A stretch of 64,000 nucleotides of DNA from Polynucleobacter antarcticus. GTDB taxonomy: Bacteria; Pseudomonadota; Gammaproteobacteria; Burkholderiales; Burkholderiaceae. The stretch is from positions 1,178,001 to 1,242,000 of the forward strand of contig NZ_CP028941.1 in assembly GCF_013307245.1 (NCBI RefSeq). Direction: 5' to 3'. Positions within the stretch are counted from its first letter, which is position 1. Each line of letters begins with the position of its first letter. The position numbers were made by a program, and so were the translations under genes. Positions 16,541-23,404 of the stretch are shown here, piece after piece. The notes beneath the pieces were generated by a model. The model was not told the origin of the DNA. It did not search any database and worked only from the letters and a program-made list of their open reading frames with translations.

Positions 16541-18445
16541 TTACTCATAAAAAATCTGCCCACGTATATCTTTAATGAATACCTGGTAGAAGTCTCTCCA
16601 CTTTTGCAGCTCTTCTGGTGGGCATACCGCGCCCGGTCTTTGGACCTCTAATAGGCGGACTATGGTGACTAGGTTGTTTTTAAGTACGTAGGCTGATTCA
16701 TATTCAATATTGCCTTTTTTGTAATTGACGTCCTTGGGGATCTTGGTGACTTTTACATTCTTAGGGAACTGTATTTGATAGGCCTCTCTAACGATTCTGC
16801 TGCTGCAGGTATAGGGATTCTCAAACTTTTCTGGGGGTCTACTGTAGGCTATTTTCATCAGCTCACCTGGCGCTAGTCCTACAGGTACAGTTATCGCTCC
16901 ACGTCCTGGTACATTAGCGATTGCGTCTAAAGCGAACTCCGTACTAGAAGTAAACGGCTTATCAAGGTCATAGACATCACTGGTCTTGATGCTGCCCTCT
17001 CCTGTTTGCCTAAATTTAGAGAGTGCGTTTTTTACCATTCCCTCGGAGAGACTGCTATCTACACCCTCATATCGATATCGGGCTTCAATTGCTGCACTGC
17101 CTAAATACATAGTATGAGATTTGCCTATGATCTCTCCATTAGGCATCACTCCCATAGTGACGCCTGTGACGATGTAATCGTCTTCTTTTTTAGGTTTTGG
17201 CGTATGCCCTATTTTTGCTAATGCAGTCAGTAAGGTGGGCTTATCTAGCTCGTCATCTGGTAGCACTCCAAATGGGGCCATCTCTGCCGTAGAGTCTACA
17301 TATAGATCCCATTGAGGAATATAGGTAATCACATGATTAAAGGGGCTTATAACGGGGTATTGAGGTAGCGTGTAGGCTTGGCCTGAATTAATTAATGCAC
17401 TGCTAGCTCTTATACCTTTGGCAGCTAATAGGGAGATAAGTAGCGCATTGTGGTCTTTGCAATCTCCATAGCGGTTTGCAATGATTGAATTGACGTCATG
17501 CGGAATGATGCCGCCATCTCCAAGATAAATCGCTACATAGCGAATATTGCGTGTGACCCAGTTATAGATAGCCCTTGCTTGTGCTTTCTGGGTATCTTGA
17601 GAGCTTTCTTTTTTAATTCCCTGTGTTATCTCATCTGCTAGCTTTTGCACTTCTGGGGTTACCAGCATTTTTCCTTGTATACGCTCCTCATAGGCTTTTG
17701 CAAACTCTATTTGATTGGCAAAACTGGAGATATGAATATAAGGAGCGAAGTCTCCAATCGATACTTGTAATTGCTCTTTTTTCTTAATTTGAAGATTTTG
17801 ATAGTTGTACCCCACATGACGAGTGCCATCAATCACTTCATCACGTACTTGCTTGACACCCTTGGTTTCGGTATAGAGCTTTAGGCTTTCTGGATAGCTT
17901 AAGTTGTACTCATAAGAGAGTGCCTCAAGACTGGGTGAGAAATTGAGTCTCGCAAAAAAGTACCCCGGCATCAGTGGGGTATGGGTTATTAGCTTTGTTT
18001 TGTAATACGTTCTAGCGCCCGGGGTCACTTTAGGAAAAATAATGATCTTGTGCTTTTGGTCTGAAAACATCGCAGCGCCCTTGCTATTGTCATCTTCTAC
18101 TGTTCTGATGGCATTCGCTGCTACAGGAATCTTTTCACCTGCTGGGGTAATGGTGTACGCCTCTAATACCTCTAAGGTAGATAGTGTTGAGTTGTAGGGT
18201 AAATCTGCTTGTGATTCTGATTCAACGGCTAATTGAGATTTAACGAGGATTGTCAGCTCATTAATTTCTACGACGGTGCCGTTGGGGTAGATAGTTTCAT
18301 TAACAACTGCCCTTTCCGTTACAGAAAAAGATGTAAGGGGCTTTGGTTCCTCTTTAACTGCACTTGTTATGCTGGTATTGGTTAGCAATACTAAGCCAAC
18401 AAAAAAAGTAGCTAGTTTGCTAGCGGGTTGAAGGCAAACTTTCAT
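16541..18445 (-). CDS. Exported transglutaminase-like protein (DUF3857 plus transglutaminase core)
   Basis: A protein of 634 residues with an N-terminal signal peptide (about 1-29). A DUF3857-like region covers about 45-210. A transglutaminase-like core covers about 270-390, with the catalytic Cys in RYGDCKDHNALLISLL, His in PFNHVITYI and Asp in YVDST. A beta-rich C-terminal domain follows. Proteins of this layout are periplasmic and are often of unknown substrate. It is the last gene of a three-gene operon under the operator at 19218, and its start overlaps the preceding gene by 4 bases. Confidence 0.85.
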   Translation of the reverse strand: MKVCLQPASKLATFFVGLVLLTNTSITSAVKEEPKPLTSFSVTERAVVNETIYPNGTVVEINELTILVKSQLAVESESQADLPYNSTLSTLEVLEAYTITPAGEKIPVAANAIRTVEDDNSKGAAMFSDQKHKIIIFPKVTPGARTYYKTKLITHTPLMPGYFFARLNFSPSLEALSYEYNLSYPESLKLYTETKGVKQVRDEVIDGTRHVGYNYQNLQIKKKEQLQVSIGDFAPYIHISSFANQIEFAKAYEERIQGKMLVTPEVQKLADEITQGIKKESSQDTQKAQARAIYNWVTRNIRYVAIYLGDGGIIPHDVNSIIANRYGDCKDHNALLISLLAAKGIRASSALINSGQAYTLPQYPVISPFNHVITYIPQWDLYVDSTAEMAPFGVLPDDELDKPTLLTALAKIGHTPKPKKEDDYIVTGVTMGVMPNGEIIGKSHTMYLGSAAIEARYRYEGVDSSLSEGMVKNALSKFRQTGEGSIKTSDVYDLDKPFTSSTEFALDAIANVPGRGAITVPVGLAPGELMKIAYSRPPEKFENPYTCSSRIVREAYQIQFPKNVKVTKIPKDVNYKKGNIEYESAYVLKNNLVTIVRLLEVQRPGAVCPPEELQKWRDFYQVFIKDIRGQIFYE

Positions 18446-18837
18446 CTAAATTCCTCATCATTAAACGGTGGATACACAATCTCCCCCATCGCCGTCCCCT
18501 TTAAATAAACCGATTGAGTTTTTCGATCAACTTCAAGCCAATCGCATGGCAAGGTTGTACTACCAAAGCCACTTGCAAATACGCAGGCCTCTTTCCAGTA
18601 TTGTTTATCGTCTTTTTGAGCAAGGCACTCAAAGCCCATCGCCTCCCAATGCTTTAGGATATCTTCCATATCCATACCATTCATTGCGCCGTCTCGAAAT
18701 AAGTGGTCGTCATACCAAACACGGCCATTAAGCAACTCCTCATGATCCTTTAAGCATTGCTCCCAACCCCCAGGATATTTTTCATGAATTTTTTTAATTG
18801 GCACAATAAAATTGAGAAAGTCGGTAGTGATAGCCAT
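18442..18837 (-). CDS. Hypothetical protein
   Basis: A soluble acidic protein of 131 residues, with no signal peptide and no recognised domain. Visible segments are EKYPGGWEQCLKDHEELLNG, DDHLFRDGAMNGMDMEDIL and FASGFGSTTLPCDWLEVD. It resembles small cytosolic proteins of undefined role. It overlaps the transglutaminase-like gene by 4 bases (ATGA) and lies 45 bases after the 18883 gene, so the three are likely co-transcribed. A ribosome-binding site AGAGGAAAA precedes the ATG. Confidence 0.65.
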   Translation of the reverse strand: MAITTDFLNFIVPIKKIHEKYPGGWEQCLKDHEELLNGRVWYDDHLFRDGAMNGMDMEDILKHWEAMGFECLAQKDDKQYWKEACVFASGFGSTTLPCDWLEVDRKTQSVYLKGTAMGEIVYPPFNDEEFR

Positions 18838-18882
18838 AAGATTTTCCTCTAGGGTTAATTAGTAAATACTCTCTAATGCCAA

Positions 18883-19170
18883 CTATCTGCGCACGTAGGA
18901 TTGAATGAAAGCCTTACGTCTAGCTTGATTACTGACGATCAATACGCCGGCGTCACGATTGAGCACAAAAGCAGACTCATAAAGGACTGATTGATTGGCG
19001 ATGTAAGGATTGCCCCTAGAGTCTCTCAAACGAAGTTTAGGCAAACCCAAAATCTGAGCGCTATCCACCACTGCAGCAACTGCTAGGGGTCTATTGAGTA
19101 CAGTGGCGTAATCCCCACTGGGCGATATCTGCAGTGGCATAAGGGCGATGATGATAAGGCTACTTAGCAT
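18883..19170 (-). CDS. Small exported hypothetical protein
   Basis: I place the start at the ATG 19170, giving 95 residues that begin MLSSLIIIALMPLQISPSGD, a short signal peptide. A TTG at 19185 is also in frame but would lie only about 11 bases after the predicted transcription start. The rest is beta-rich with no recognised domain. It leads the 19170-18442-16541 operon, so it may share a periplasmic role with the transglutaminase-like protein. Confidence 0.58.
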   Translation of the reverse strand: MLSSLIIIALMPLQISPSGDYATVLNRPLAVAAVVDSAQILGLPKLRLRDSRGNPYIANQSVLYESAFVLNRDAGVLIVSNQARRKAFIQSYVRR

Positions 19171-19201
19171 GGGCTCTTTAATCAATGTAGTGGGTTATTT
19201 G

Positions 19202-19234
19202 ATTGTCTTGAGCCATAGGCTCATGAGATGAGCC
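19202..19234 (-). promoter_or_regulatory. Operator (inverted repeat) and -10 for the 19170 operon
   Basis: Perfect inverted repeat GGCTCATGAGATGAGCC at 19218-19234, then ten bases and GACAAT (19207-19202) on the minus strand. An extra TGAGCC half-site at 19209-19214 makes a second, tighter inverted pair with the first half. Confidence 0.68.
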
Positions 19235-19411
19235 TAATACTTGAATTCTCATGCTTAGATCAAAGCTACTCCCTGATCGAAAAGAAACGTTTGTTACGGG
19301 TAAAGGTTGATGGTGCCACCCTCTTTCAGGAAGGCAGCAGATCGCATCCAGAAAGCCCGCTATGGCGCGCTGTGTAGGGTAAGTGGATAAAACTATTAAT
19401 TTAGACTAAAA
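19235..19411. other. Intergenic region, nothing assigned
   Basis: The segment lies between the 19170 operon promoter and the downstream antitoxin gene. It contains a GC-richer stretch (about 19310-19370) with some stem potential but no promoter-terminator pair. I looked for signal-recognition-particle RNA features and did not find them. Confidence 0.3.
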
Positions 19412-19765
19412 CTAGGCCGCCTTAGCCAGCTTTTTATTTTCTGCTCTGATCTTTTGATTTTTTTGCTTCTCTAAAGCGTCTTGTGCAATCATTTTGTATT
19501 CACCATCCACAAAACGATTTAAGACCTCACGTATCAATGTTTGATAACCCAGCTCATGTTTGATACCAAGGAGTTTTAATGACTCAATCAAATCTTTGTT
19601 AAGTCGAATGGAGATCATTTGCATCCCAAGAGCGTCATCTATCTCTGTGGCAAGCTGAGAGGGCGCTAACACTGCATGCTCTGGGCTTTGTCCTAAGTCA
19701 CCATTTTCCCAATCCTCGGAAGAATCCACAAATTGGCTCATCAATTTTTTCTTAGTCATATTCAT
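19412..19765 (-). CDS. CopG/BrnA-type antitoxin
   Basis: A ribbon-helix-helix antitoxin of 117 residues. The DNA-binding core MQMISIRLNKDLIESLKLLG plus a GYQTLIREVLNRFVD helix is visible at about residues 48-90, preceded by an acidic, disordered region and followed by a lysine-rich tail. It starts 28 bases after the end of the toxin-like gene, giving toxin-antitoxin order as in BrnTA. The family assignment comes from the RHH core; the exact subfamily is unsure. Confidence 0.78.
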   Translation of the reverse strand: MNMTKKKLMSQFVDSSEDWENGDLGQSPEHAVLAPSQLATEIDDALGMQMISIRLNKDLIESLKLLGIKHELGYQTLIREVLNRFVDGEYKMIAQDALEKQKNQKIRAENKKLAKAA

Positions 19766-19793
19766 CCTTAATTAATCTAGATCTCTGCTCTGT

Positions 19794-20081
19794 TTATTTA
19801 GCATTTTTGTATATACACAATTCTACCATATTTGGTGGATATATAGTTTTTAAGTAGATAAAGCCCTCCTTAAATACACATACAATCTTCAAAGTCAGAT
19901 TTTGGTGGTTTTTAGATATAAACCAATAGGTAGGTGGTGTTGTTTTGTTTTTTGCCCTTCTATCCTCTAAATATCGAGCTTCCAGATGATTGTAAAAGCA
20001 CTCCTCAACATCAACTCGACTTAATTGGTGCTTATCCCAGATATGCTTTAGTACTGCTGGACTTGTAATAAGCTTGTTCAT
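19794..20081 (-). CDS. BrnT-like toxin
   Basis: A small protein of 95 residues resembling BrnT/RelE-fold toxins. Segments include an N-terminal VLKHIWDKHQLSRVDVEECF helix pair, a central YWFISKNHQNLTLKIVCVF strand region and a terminal YLKTIYPPNMVEL. The pattern of a helical start followed by beta strands and a KT.YPPN end is common in this family. It pairs with the RHH antitoxin immediately downstream. An AT-rich promoter region lies at 20082-20150. The activity is inferred. Confidence 0.68.
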   Translation of the reverse strand: MNKLITSPAVLKHIWDKHQLSRVDVEECFYNHLEARYLEDRRAKNKTTPPTYWFISKNHQNLTLKIVCVFKEGFIYLKTIYPPNMVELCIYKNAK

Positions 20082-20192
20082 ATTTTCTAAAATTTGTATT
20101 TACAGTTTACTATTTTAAAGATGTTTAAAACAATACATGAAGTGTGGATATGCTTATAAATAGTGTTGGGGGCTCTGCAGGTAGTCACTTCG

Positions 20193-20225
20193 GGCTCACT
20201 TCCTGAGCCACTGCCCTCCTATCCT
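20193..20225 (+). promoter_or_regulatory. Operator (inverted repeat) and -10 for the NNF-repeat gene operon
   Basis: Perfect inverted repeat GGCTCACTTCCTGAGCC at 20193-20209, ten bases, then TATCCT at 20220-20225. The predicted transcript starts about 20 bases before the ATG at 20252, just ahead of an AAAGGAG ribosome-binding site. Confidence 0.68.
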
Positions 20226-20251
20226 GAAATATCTATACAAAGGAGATTGAT

Positions 20252-20563
20252 ATGAAACAGCTAGCCACCCTACTTATTTGTCTTGGTCTTTTTGGCAAAT
20301 ATGCTTTAGCACAACAAGCCTTAAATTTTGAGAGCTCGCCTTACAACTTTCAAAATAGCATCAACAACTTTCAAAATAGCCCGAACAACTTCAATAACAG
20401 CCCCAATAACTTCAACAATAGTGCGAATAACTTTAACGCTACTAATGGGGTCTATAACAACGAAGGCAATCGCATAGGTTATGAGGTCACTGCACCGTCT
20501 GGTGTGACTAATGTCTTTGATAACCAGGGCAATCGAATTGGCTACTCCCCTAGCAAGAGATAG
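20252..20563 (+). CDS. Small exported protein with Asn/Phe tandem repeats
   Basis: A protein of 103 residues with a signal peptide (about 1-20, cleavage after ALA). Residues 24-70 are six tandem copies of a seven-residue unit of the type NNFQNSP or NNFNNSA. The C-terminus carries two copies of an 8-residue motif, EGNRIGYE and QGNRIGYS. The design suggests a secreted or surface-exposed repeat protein; I do not know a function. It is first in a two-gene operon under the shared operator and ends directly before the next gene (TAG then TTG). Confidence 0.72.
   Translation: MKQLATLLICLGLFGKYALAQQALNFESSPYNFQNSINNFQNSPNNFNNSPNNFNNSANNFNATNGVYNNEGNRIGYEVTAPSGVTNVFDNQGNRIGYSPSKR
20344..20455 (+). 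repeat. Tandem 21-bp coding repeats
   Basis: Roughly 21-bp imperfect direct repeats with the core AACTT(C/T)AA(T/A)A encode the NNF units of the exported protein. Copies at about 20344, 20365, 20386, 20407 and 20428 differ by a few bases each, so the array is not freshly amplified. Confidence 0.7.
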
Positions 20564-21178
20564 TTGATCGTGGCTAATGAGATAAGTAGTCAGAAAGATG
20601 GCGATATGCAGGGTGAAATGCAGATTGATACCGAAGAGTTTTTAGCGGTATTAAAACGGTTAAAGCCTAAGAAGATCACCAAAGCCTCGTTAGCAGAGGA
20701 TCTGTATATCGCCCTATTTAATGGTGAGGCTATCTTTTGTGTTCGGGGTATACAAACAAAGTGCCTGATTGAAAAAGGTCATTGGGATGGTTACATTACT
20801 GTAAATGCGGGGGTGGTTCAGTCTTTCTTGACAGCCAGGCCTAAAGGTCTAGTAGTGACTCTTAAGGTCAAAGGTAATCTGTTTCAGATTGAGAATCTGA
20901 AGGTTCCTTGTAAGACGATGCAGTCACCGGAGTGGATTACAGCGATGAGCTTTGAAGCCCATCTGCATGATGATTTACAAAAATCACCCGCTAAGATTGA
21001 TCGCTACTGCCCCAAGTGCGGAAAAAAGCGTGGAGAATATTTAAAGCTTAAGCTGGCTCAGAAGACCTTAATTGATGACCCGCTGCCCTCAAAGCGCCCG
21101 CCGAAGTATCCTAGCACCAGAAAATGCTCAGCTTGTTCTTATGAGTGGCTGGAATGTGATGACTTAGTGGATGAATGA
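20564..21178 (+). CDS. Hypothetical protein with C-terminal zinc ribbon
   Basis: A protein of up to 204 residues. The N-terminal two thirds have no domain I recognise (IDTEEFLAVLKRLKPKKI and VNAGVVQSFLTARPKG segments). The C-terminus has two cysteine pairs, CPKCGKKRGEY and CSACSYEW, 40 residues apart, forming a likely zinc ribbon. The start is uncertain: TTG 20564 directly abuts the previous stop and GTG 20570 is an alternative. It is co-transcribed with the NNF-repeat gene. A 12-bp direct duplication (ATGAATGAGTAG) covers the end of the gene and gives tandem stop codons. Confidence 0.62.
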   Translation: MIVANEISSQKDGDMQGEMQIDTEEFLAVLKRLKPKKITKASLAEDLYIALFNGEAIFCVRGIQTKCLIEKGHWDGYITVNAGVVQSFLTARPKGLVVTLKVKGNLFQIENLKVPCKTMQSPEWITAMSFEAHLHDDLQKSPAKIDRYCPKCGKKRGEYLKLKLAQKTLIDDPLPSKRPPKYPSTRKCSACSYEWLECDDLVDE

Positions 21179-21198
21179 GTAGATGAATGAGTAGATAA

Positions 21199-21219
21199 CT
21201 GGGCGGATACCTTGCCCAG
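21199..21219. terminator. Hairpin between convergent genes
   Basis: CTGGGC (21199-21204) pairs with GCCCAG (21214-21219) around a 9-base loop, between the ends of two convergent genes. There is no long U-run on either side, so it may act only as a weak or bidirectional terminator. Confidence 0.4.
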
Positions 21220-21234
21220 CATCAATCTCATCAT

Positions 21235-21564
21235 TTAAGGGTTATTGCTAAATAAGTCTGCTTGGATTGGCTCTGAATCTTCAAATTCATCAAGTAAGTA
21301 ATCTTTAGGCGGAGTTAATCTTCTCAAATATTTATCAGGAACGGGCCCCACTTTTTTGCTCTCTAAATAACCATCAAAGTCATAGACAAGCCAACCGTTA
21401 TCAGATGCGATTTCGCATTCCCATGTAAATATAGGTTTTTCAAAGCCTGCCCACTCATTCAAGCCAACAGCTGATGTGACGCGGACAATATTGCCATTGT
21501 TCTCTGGCAAATTACAAAATACGGTAATAGCTAAATCACCAATGCTGCAATTGAGCTTACTCAT
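21235..21564 (-). CDS. Hypothetical protein, paralogue of 22515-22859
   Basis: A soluble protein of 109 residues, unknown function. It aligns along most of its length with the 114-residue product of 22515-22859: shared positions include GDLA.TV, LP.N.GN.V, W..F, W..E.AS, and VPD.YLR...P. Both look like small beta-rich proteins. Its ATG overlaps the end of a frameshifted small membrane-protein gene (ATGA), so it belongs to the 22175 operon. Confidence 0.62.
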   Translation of the reverse strand: MSKLNCSIGDLAITVFCNLPENNGNIVRVTSAVGLNEWAGFEKPIFTWECEIASDNGWLVYDFDGYLESKKVGPVPDKYLRRLTPPKDYLLDEFEDSEPIQADLFSNNP

Positions 21565-21750
21565 CTGCGTCTCCGATAGTAGAATCTGGTTTTCTCTCGC
21601 TGAACAAACATGAGATGCGTAATCAATGTTTCAGCAAAAAATAAGGTAATCCCTGTGAGCAGTTGCATGAATGAGCTAATACTCAAACCATATTGCTCAA
21701 AATTAAATAATACCAAAAAATGTAATTATTAGTCCAAGTGCTTTTAACAT
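21561..21750 (-). pseudogene. Small membrane protein gene with a one-base frameshift
   Basis: A start ATG at 21750 with an AAAGGATAG ribosome-binding site gives MLKALGLIITFF and then stops. Removing one T from the T6 run near 21728 continues into FNFEQYGLSISSFMQLLTG, a second hydrophobic stretch and a basic tail, ending in TGA that overlaps the next ATG by 4 bases. The repaired product would be about 62 residues with two membrane helices. The neat ATGA junction shows that a real gene was here. Either it is decayed or the run is misassembled. Confidence 0.62.
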
Positions 21751-21812
21751 CACGCTATCCTTTTTATAACTTTTTAAGATTCAACTAGTAGACATTCTTA
21801 GTAACATCTGTC

Positions 21813-22175
21813 TCAGTGCACTACGGCCTCCGCTACTTTAGGCTTTCCCTCAGGATCTTTCTTTTGGCTTGTGACTAAAAATTCTTTTGTTTCAAGGGCT
21901 ACCTTGAGGTACTCATCTATGGCCACTCTAAAAGCATCATGGGTATCTTCTTGACCAAAGATATAGGTCAGGCTATAGATGAGGTTGTCAGCATCTACAC
22001 CGTCTACGGTAACAGTATTGCTCTCTTCGTTATCTACTACTCTTAAGCCTCTACAGAACTCAGGCTTTTCACTATCAACCCAACTCATATCGAGTCGATC
22101 AATATCAAAGCGCAGGCTTCTAAATAGGTTATTGATGGTAAAACGAGATCCATTGATAAAGGTGTAGTCACGCAT
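21813..22175 (-). CDS. Hypothetical protein, first gene of a regulated operon
   Basis: An acidic soluble protein of 120 residues, of unknown family. Features are a beta-rich N-terminus (YTFINGSRFTINNLFRSLRF) and a helical second half (IYSLTYIFGQEDTHDAFRVA). A strong AGGAGG ribosome-binding site precedes the ATG. The shared operator with a good TACAAT hexamer lies 30-62 bases upstream. The downstream genes are the broken membrane protein and the 21235-21564 paralogue. Confidence 0.63.
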   Translation of the reverse strand: MRDYTFINGSRFTINNLFRSLRFDIDRLDMSWVDSEKPEFCRGLRVVDNEESNTVTVDGVDADNLIYSLTYIFGQEDTHDAFRVAIDEYLKVALETKEFLVTSQKKDPEGKPKVAEAVVH

Positions 22176-22204
22176 GATGCCTCCTAAGTAGATTTGTTAA
22201 ATTA

Positions 22205-22237
22205 ATTGTAAAAAATAACTGGCTCATATATTGAGCC
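22205..22237 (-). promoter_or_regulatory. Operator (inverted repeat) and -10 for the 22175 operon
   Basis: Perfect inverted repeat GGCTCATATATTGAGCC at 22221-22237, ten bases, then TACAAT (22210-22205) on the minus strand. The repeat abuts the stop codon of the upstream gene at 22238, so the promoter sits directly at the end of another operon. Confidence 0.7.
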
Positions 22238-22522
22238 TCATGGTTTTTGGGTGCTGTGATTTGGCTTTTTGGGAGGTTTAGAGACTAGATCATGACGATA
22301 GGAGGCCTTGGTACTCCAAACACTCCCTAACCCTTCATGCAGCTCTGTCATGGTTAAGACTTCGGGATGCAATTTGAATCCCAACCTACAGCAGATATTT
22401 AATAACGTCCTAGAGGAATCACGATCAAGTGTTAATACCCACTGAGGCACCTTTCTACGAAAGCGCTCCTCATATTTTTTTCTACTTAAACCCCAAATGT
22501 ATTCCGGTGGTGGCCTAAACAT
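22238..22522 (-). CDS. Small basic hypothetical protein
   Basis: I place the start at the ATG 22522 (94 residues, MFRPPPEYIWGLSRKK), because it is preceded by an excellent AGGAGGTGG site and overlaps the previous gene by only 8 bases. The longer frame from 22600 would overlap by 86 bases. The protein is basic, with two Cys (ICC) and a histidine/lysine/proline-rich tail. I do not recognise a family. It is the last gene of the 23200-22859-22522 operon. Confidence 0.6.
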   Translation of the reverse strand: MFRPPPEYIWGLSRKKYEERFRRKVPQWVLTLDRDSSRTLLNICCRLGFKLHPEVLTMTELHEGLGSVWSTKASYRHDLVSKPPKKPNHSTQKP

Positions 22523-22859
22523 ATTCCACCTCCTGCTCTTTAGCTTCATCCGTTGGTAAGGGCTCATCGTGCGAGGCACTCTGATCCCACTCCAATTCAT
22601 CTGGCCGAATAGGCCTTAAGTAGCAATCAGGAACTCGTCCGCTAAATGCCTCCTCAATTGAACCATCAGCGTTCTCATAAATAAGAGGTCTTTCTGAAGA
22701 TGCGACCTCCACTTTCCATAAAAAAGTCTCAGCAGTAAAGGTAGACCATTGTCGATATCCAATACCTCCGATGATTTTGACTACATTGCCAATATTAATC
22801 GGCAACTCTGCCTCTACGGTTACCGCGAGATCACCGACCTTGCAAAATAATTGATTCAT
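22515..22859 (-). CDS. Hypothetical protein, paralogue of 21235-21564
   Basis: A protein of 114 residues paralogous to the 21235-21564 product: GDLAVTVEAELP near the start, a W-rich middle (RQWSTFTAETFLWKVEVAS), and VPDCYLRPIRP near the end, followed by an acidic tail. Its function is unknown. A conserved 60-nt leader (22865-22924) sits directly upstream of its start, matching the leader of the next gene at 50 of 60 positions. Confidence 0.62.
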   Translation of the reverse strand: MNQLFCKVGDLAVTVEAELPINIGNVVKIIGGIGYRQWSTFTAETFLWKVEVASSERPLIYENADGSIEEAFSGRVPDCYLRPIRPDELEWDQSASHDEPLPTDEAKEQEVEYV

Positions 22860-22864
22860 TTTCT

Positions 22865-22924
22865 TCTCCTATTTAGCCAGTTCGACAAGGTGTCAGGCCT
22901 AGCAATTGGGAATAACTCCGCCCT
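22865..22924 (-). promoter_or_regulatory. Conserved 60-nt leader, copy A
   Basis: The 60 bases ending at the Shine-Dalgarno (AGGAGA) of the 22859 gene match the leader at 23208-23267 at 50 of 60 positions without gaps. Conserved blocks include AGGGCGGA, TTATTCC, AATTGC, AGGCC and TGGCTAAA. A small GACA/TGTC stem and a GCUA/UGGC outer stem are possible in the RNA. Confidence 0.55.
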
Positions 22925-22930
22925 AATAAA

Positions 22931-23200
22931 TTATTTCTTAATTTCTTGAATATTTAAAAACCTATTCTTTACAGCATGATAAAAAACATAACCCGCATAC
23001 TCTTTATAGTTACGCCCATCTTGTTTTTGGACATTAAGCCACTCAAGAATAATTTCATCTAATAGGCTTACAGTTTCAGAGCTCGACAGATTTAATTGGT
23101 TAGATTTAGCTCGAATAGCATTACTGCCAATCAGCTGCTGTTTGACGCTAATCGAGATCTTGGTTAAAAAATCCCAATTTTCAGGTGTTGTATTGTTCAT
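22931..23200 (-). CDS. Hypothetical protein
   Basis: A soluble helical protein of 89 residues with unknown function (WDFLTKISISVKQQLIGSNA, then LNLSSSETVSLLDEIILEWL). It is the first gene of a three-gene unit (23200, 22859, 22522). The conserved 60-nt leader copy B lies immediately upstream, itself preceded by a structured RNA that ends in a terminator. Expression may therefore depend on read-through of that terminator. Confidence 0.6.
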   Translation of the reverse strand: MNNTTPENWDFLTKISISVKQQLIGSNAIRAKSNQLNLSSSETVSLLDEIILEWLNVQKQDGRNYKEYAGYVFYHAVKNRFLNIQEIKK

Positions 23201-23207
23201 TACGCCC

Positions 23208-23267
23208 TCTCCTCTTTAGCCAATTTGACGATCTGTCGGGCCTGGCAATTTGGAATAAATCCGCCCT
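23208..23267 (-). promoter_or_regulatory. Conserved 60-nt leader, copy B
   Basis: This is the second copy of the 60-nt leader, ending at the AGGAGA of the 23200 gene. Its stem regions differ from copy A mainly in loop positions (GAC-AGATC-GTC here, GACA-CCT-TGTC in A), and the outer pair changes from C-G to U-G. The copies lie 343 bases apart in front of two unrelated coding sequences. Confidence 0.55.
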
Positions 23268-23272
23268 GAAAA

Positions 23273-23297
23273 CAAAAAAGCCCACCAATGGTGGGCT
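23273..23297 (-). terminator. Intrinsic terminator with shared antiterminator arm
   Basis: AGCCCACC (minus strand, 23297-23290) pairs with GGTGGGCT (23286-23279) around a 3-base loop, followed by six T. The eight-base GC-rich stem and U-run are typical of a rho-independent terminator on the minus strand. Confidence 0.82.
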
Positions 23298-23398
23298 TGT
23301 CGCTTTGATTACCCACTTGGTATGACTTGGGGTCTCATCTTTTTAGCACCTTACTGCGTTAGCAGGTTGCTGTGGCGACAAAGCCATCTCTTGATGTA
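23273..23398 (-). ncRNA. Candidate structured RNA or attenuator leader
   Basis: On the minus strand a strong promoter (23434-23405) gives a start near 23398, and an intrinsic terminator ends at about 23273, leaving a 125-nt transcript without a convincing ORF. Inside it, GGCTTTGTCGC (23385-23375) can pair with GCGACAAGCC (23303-23294), enclosing a GCAACC...GGTGC hairpin. The AAGCC end of that long stem is shared with the terminator's left arm, so the two structures exclude each other, as in attenuators or riboswitches. I do not recognise a known RNA family. The downstream gene (23200) is 73 bases beyond the terminator. Confidence 0.55.
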
Positions 23399-23404
23399 GA
23401 TTTG

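Noticed and set aside
19290..19400. Possible signal-recognition-particle RNA (a GGAAGGCAGCA-like stretch)
   Set aside because: The required helix partners and flanking conserved bases were not found, and no promoter or terminator frames it.
21665..21690. Additional copy of the 17-bp operator near 21670 (TGAGCTAATACTCA)
   Set aside because: The half-sites are in the inverted order and incomplete, and no -10 lies at the fixed 10-bp distance. It also falls inside the frameshifted small gene.
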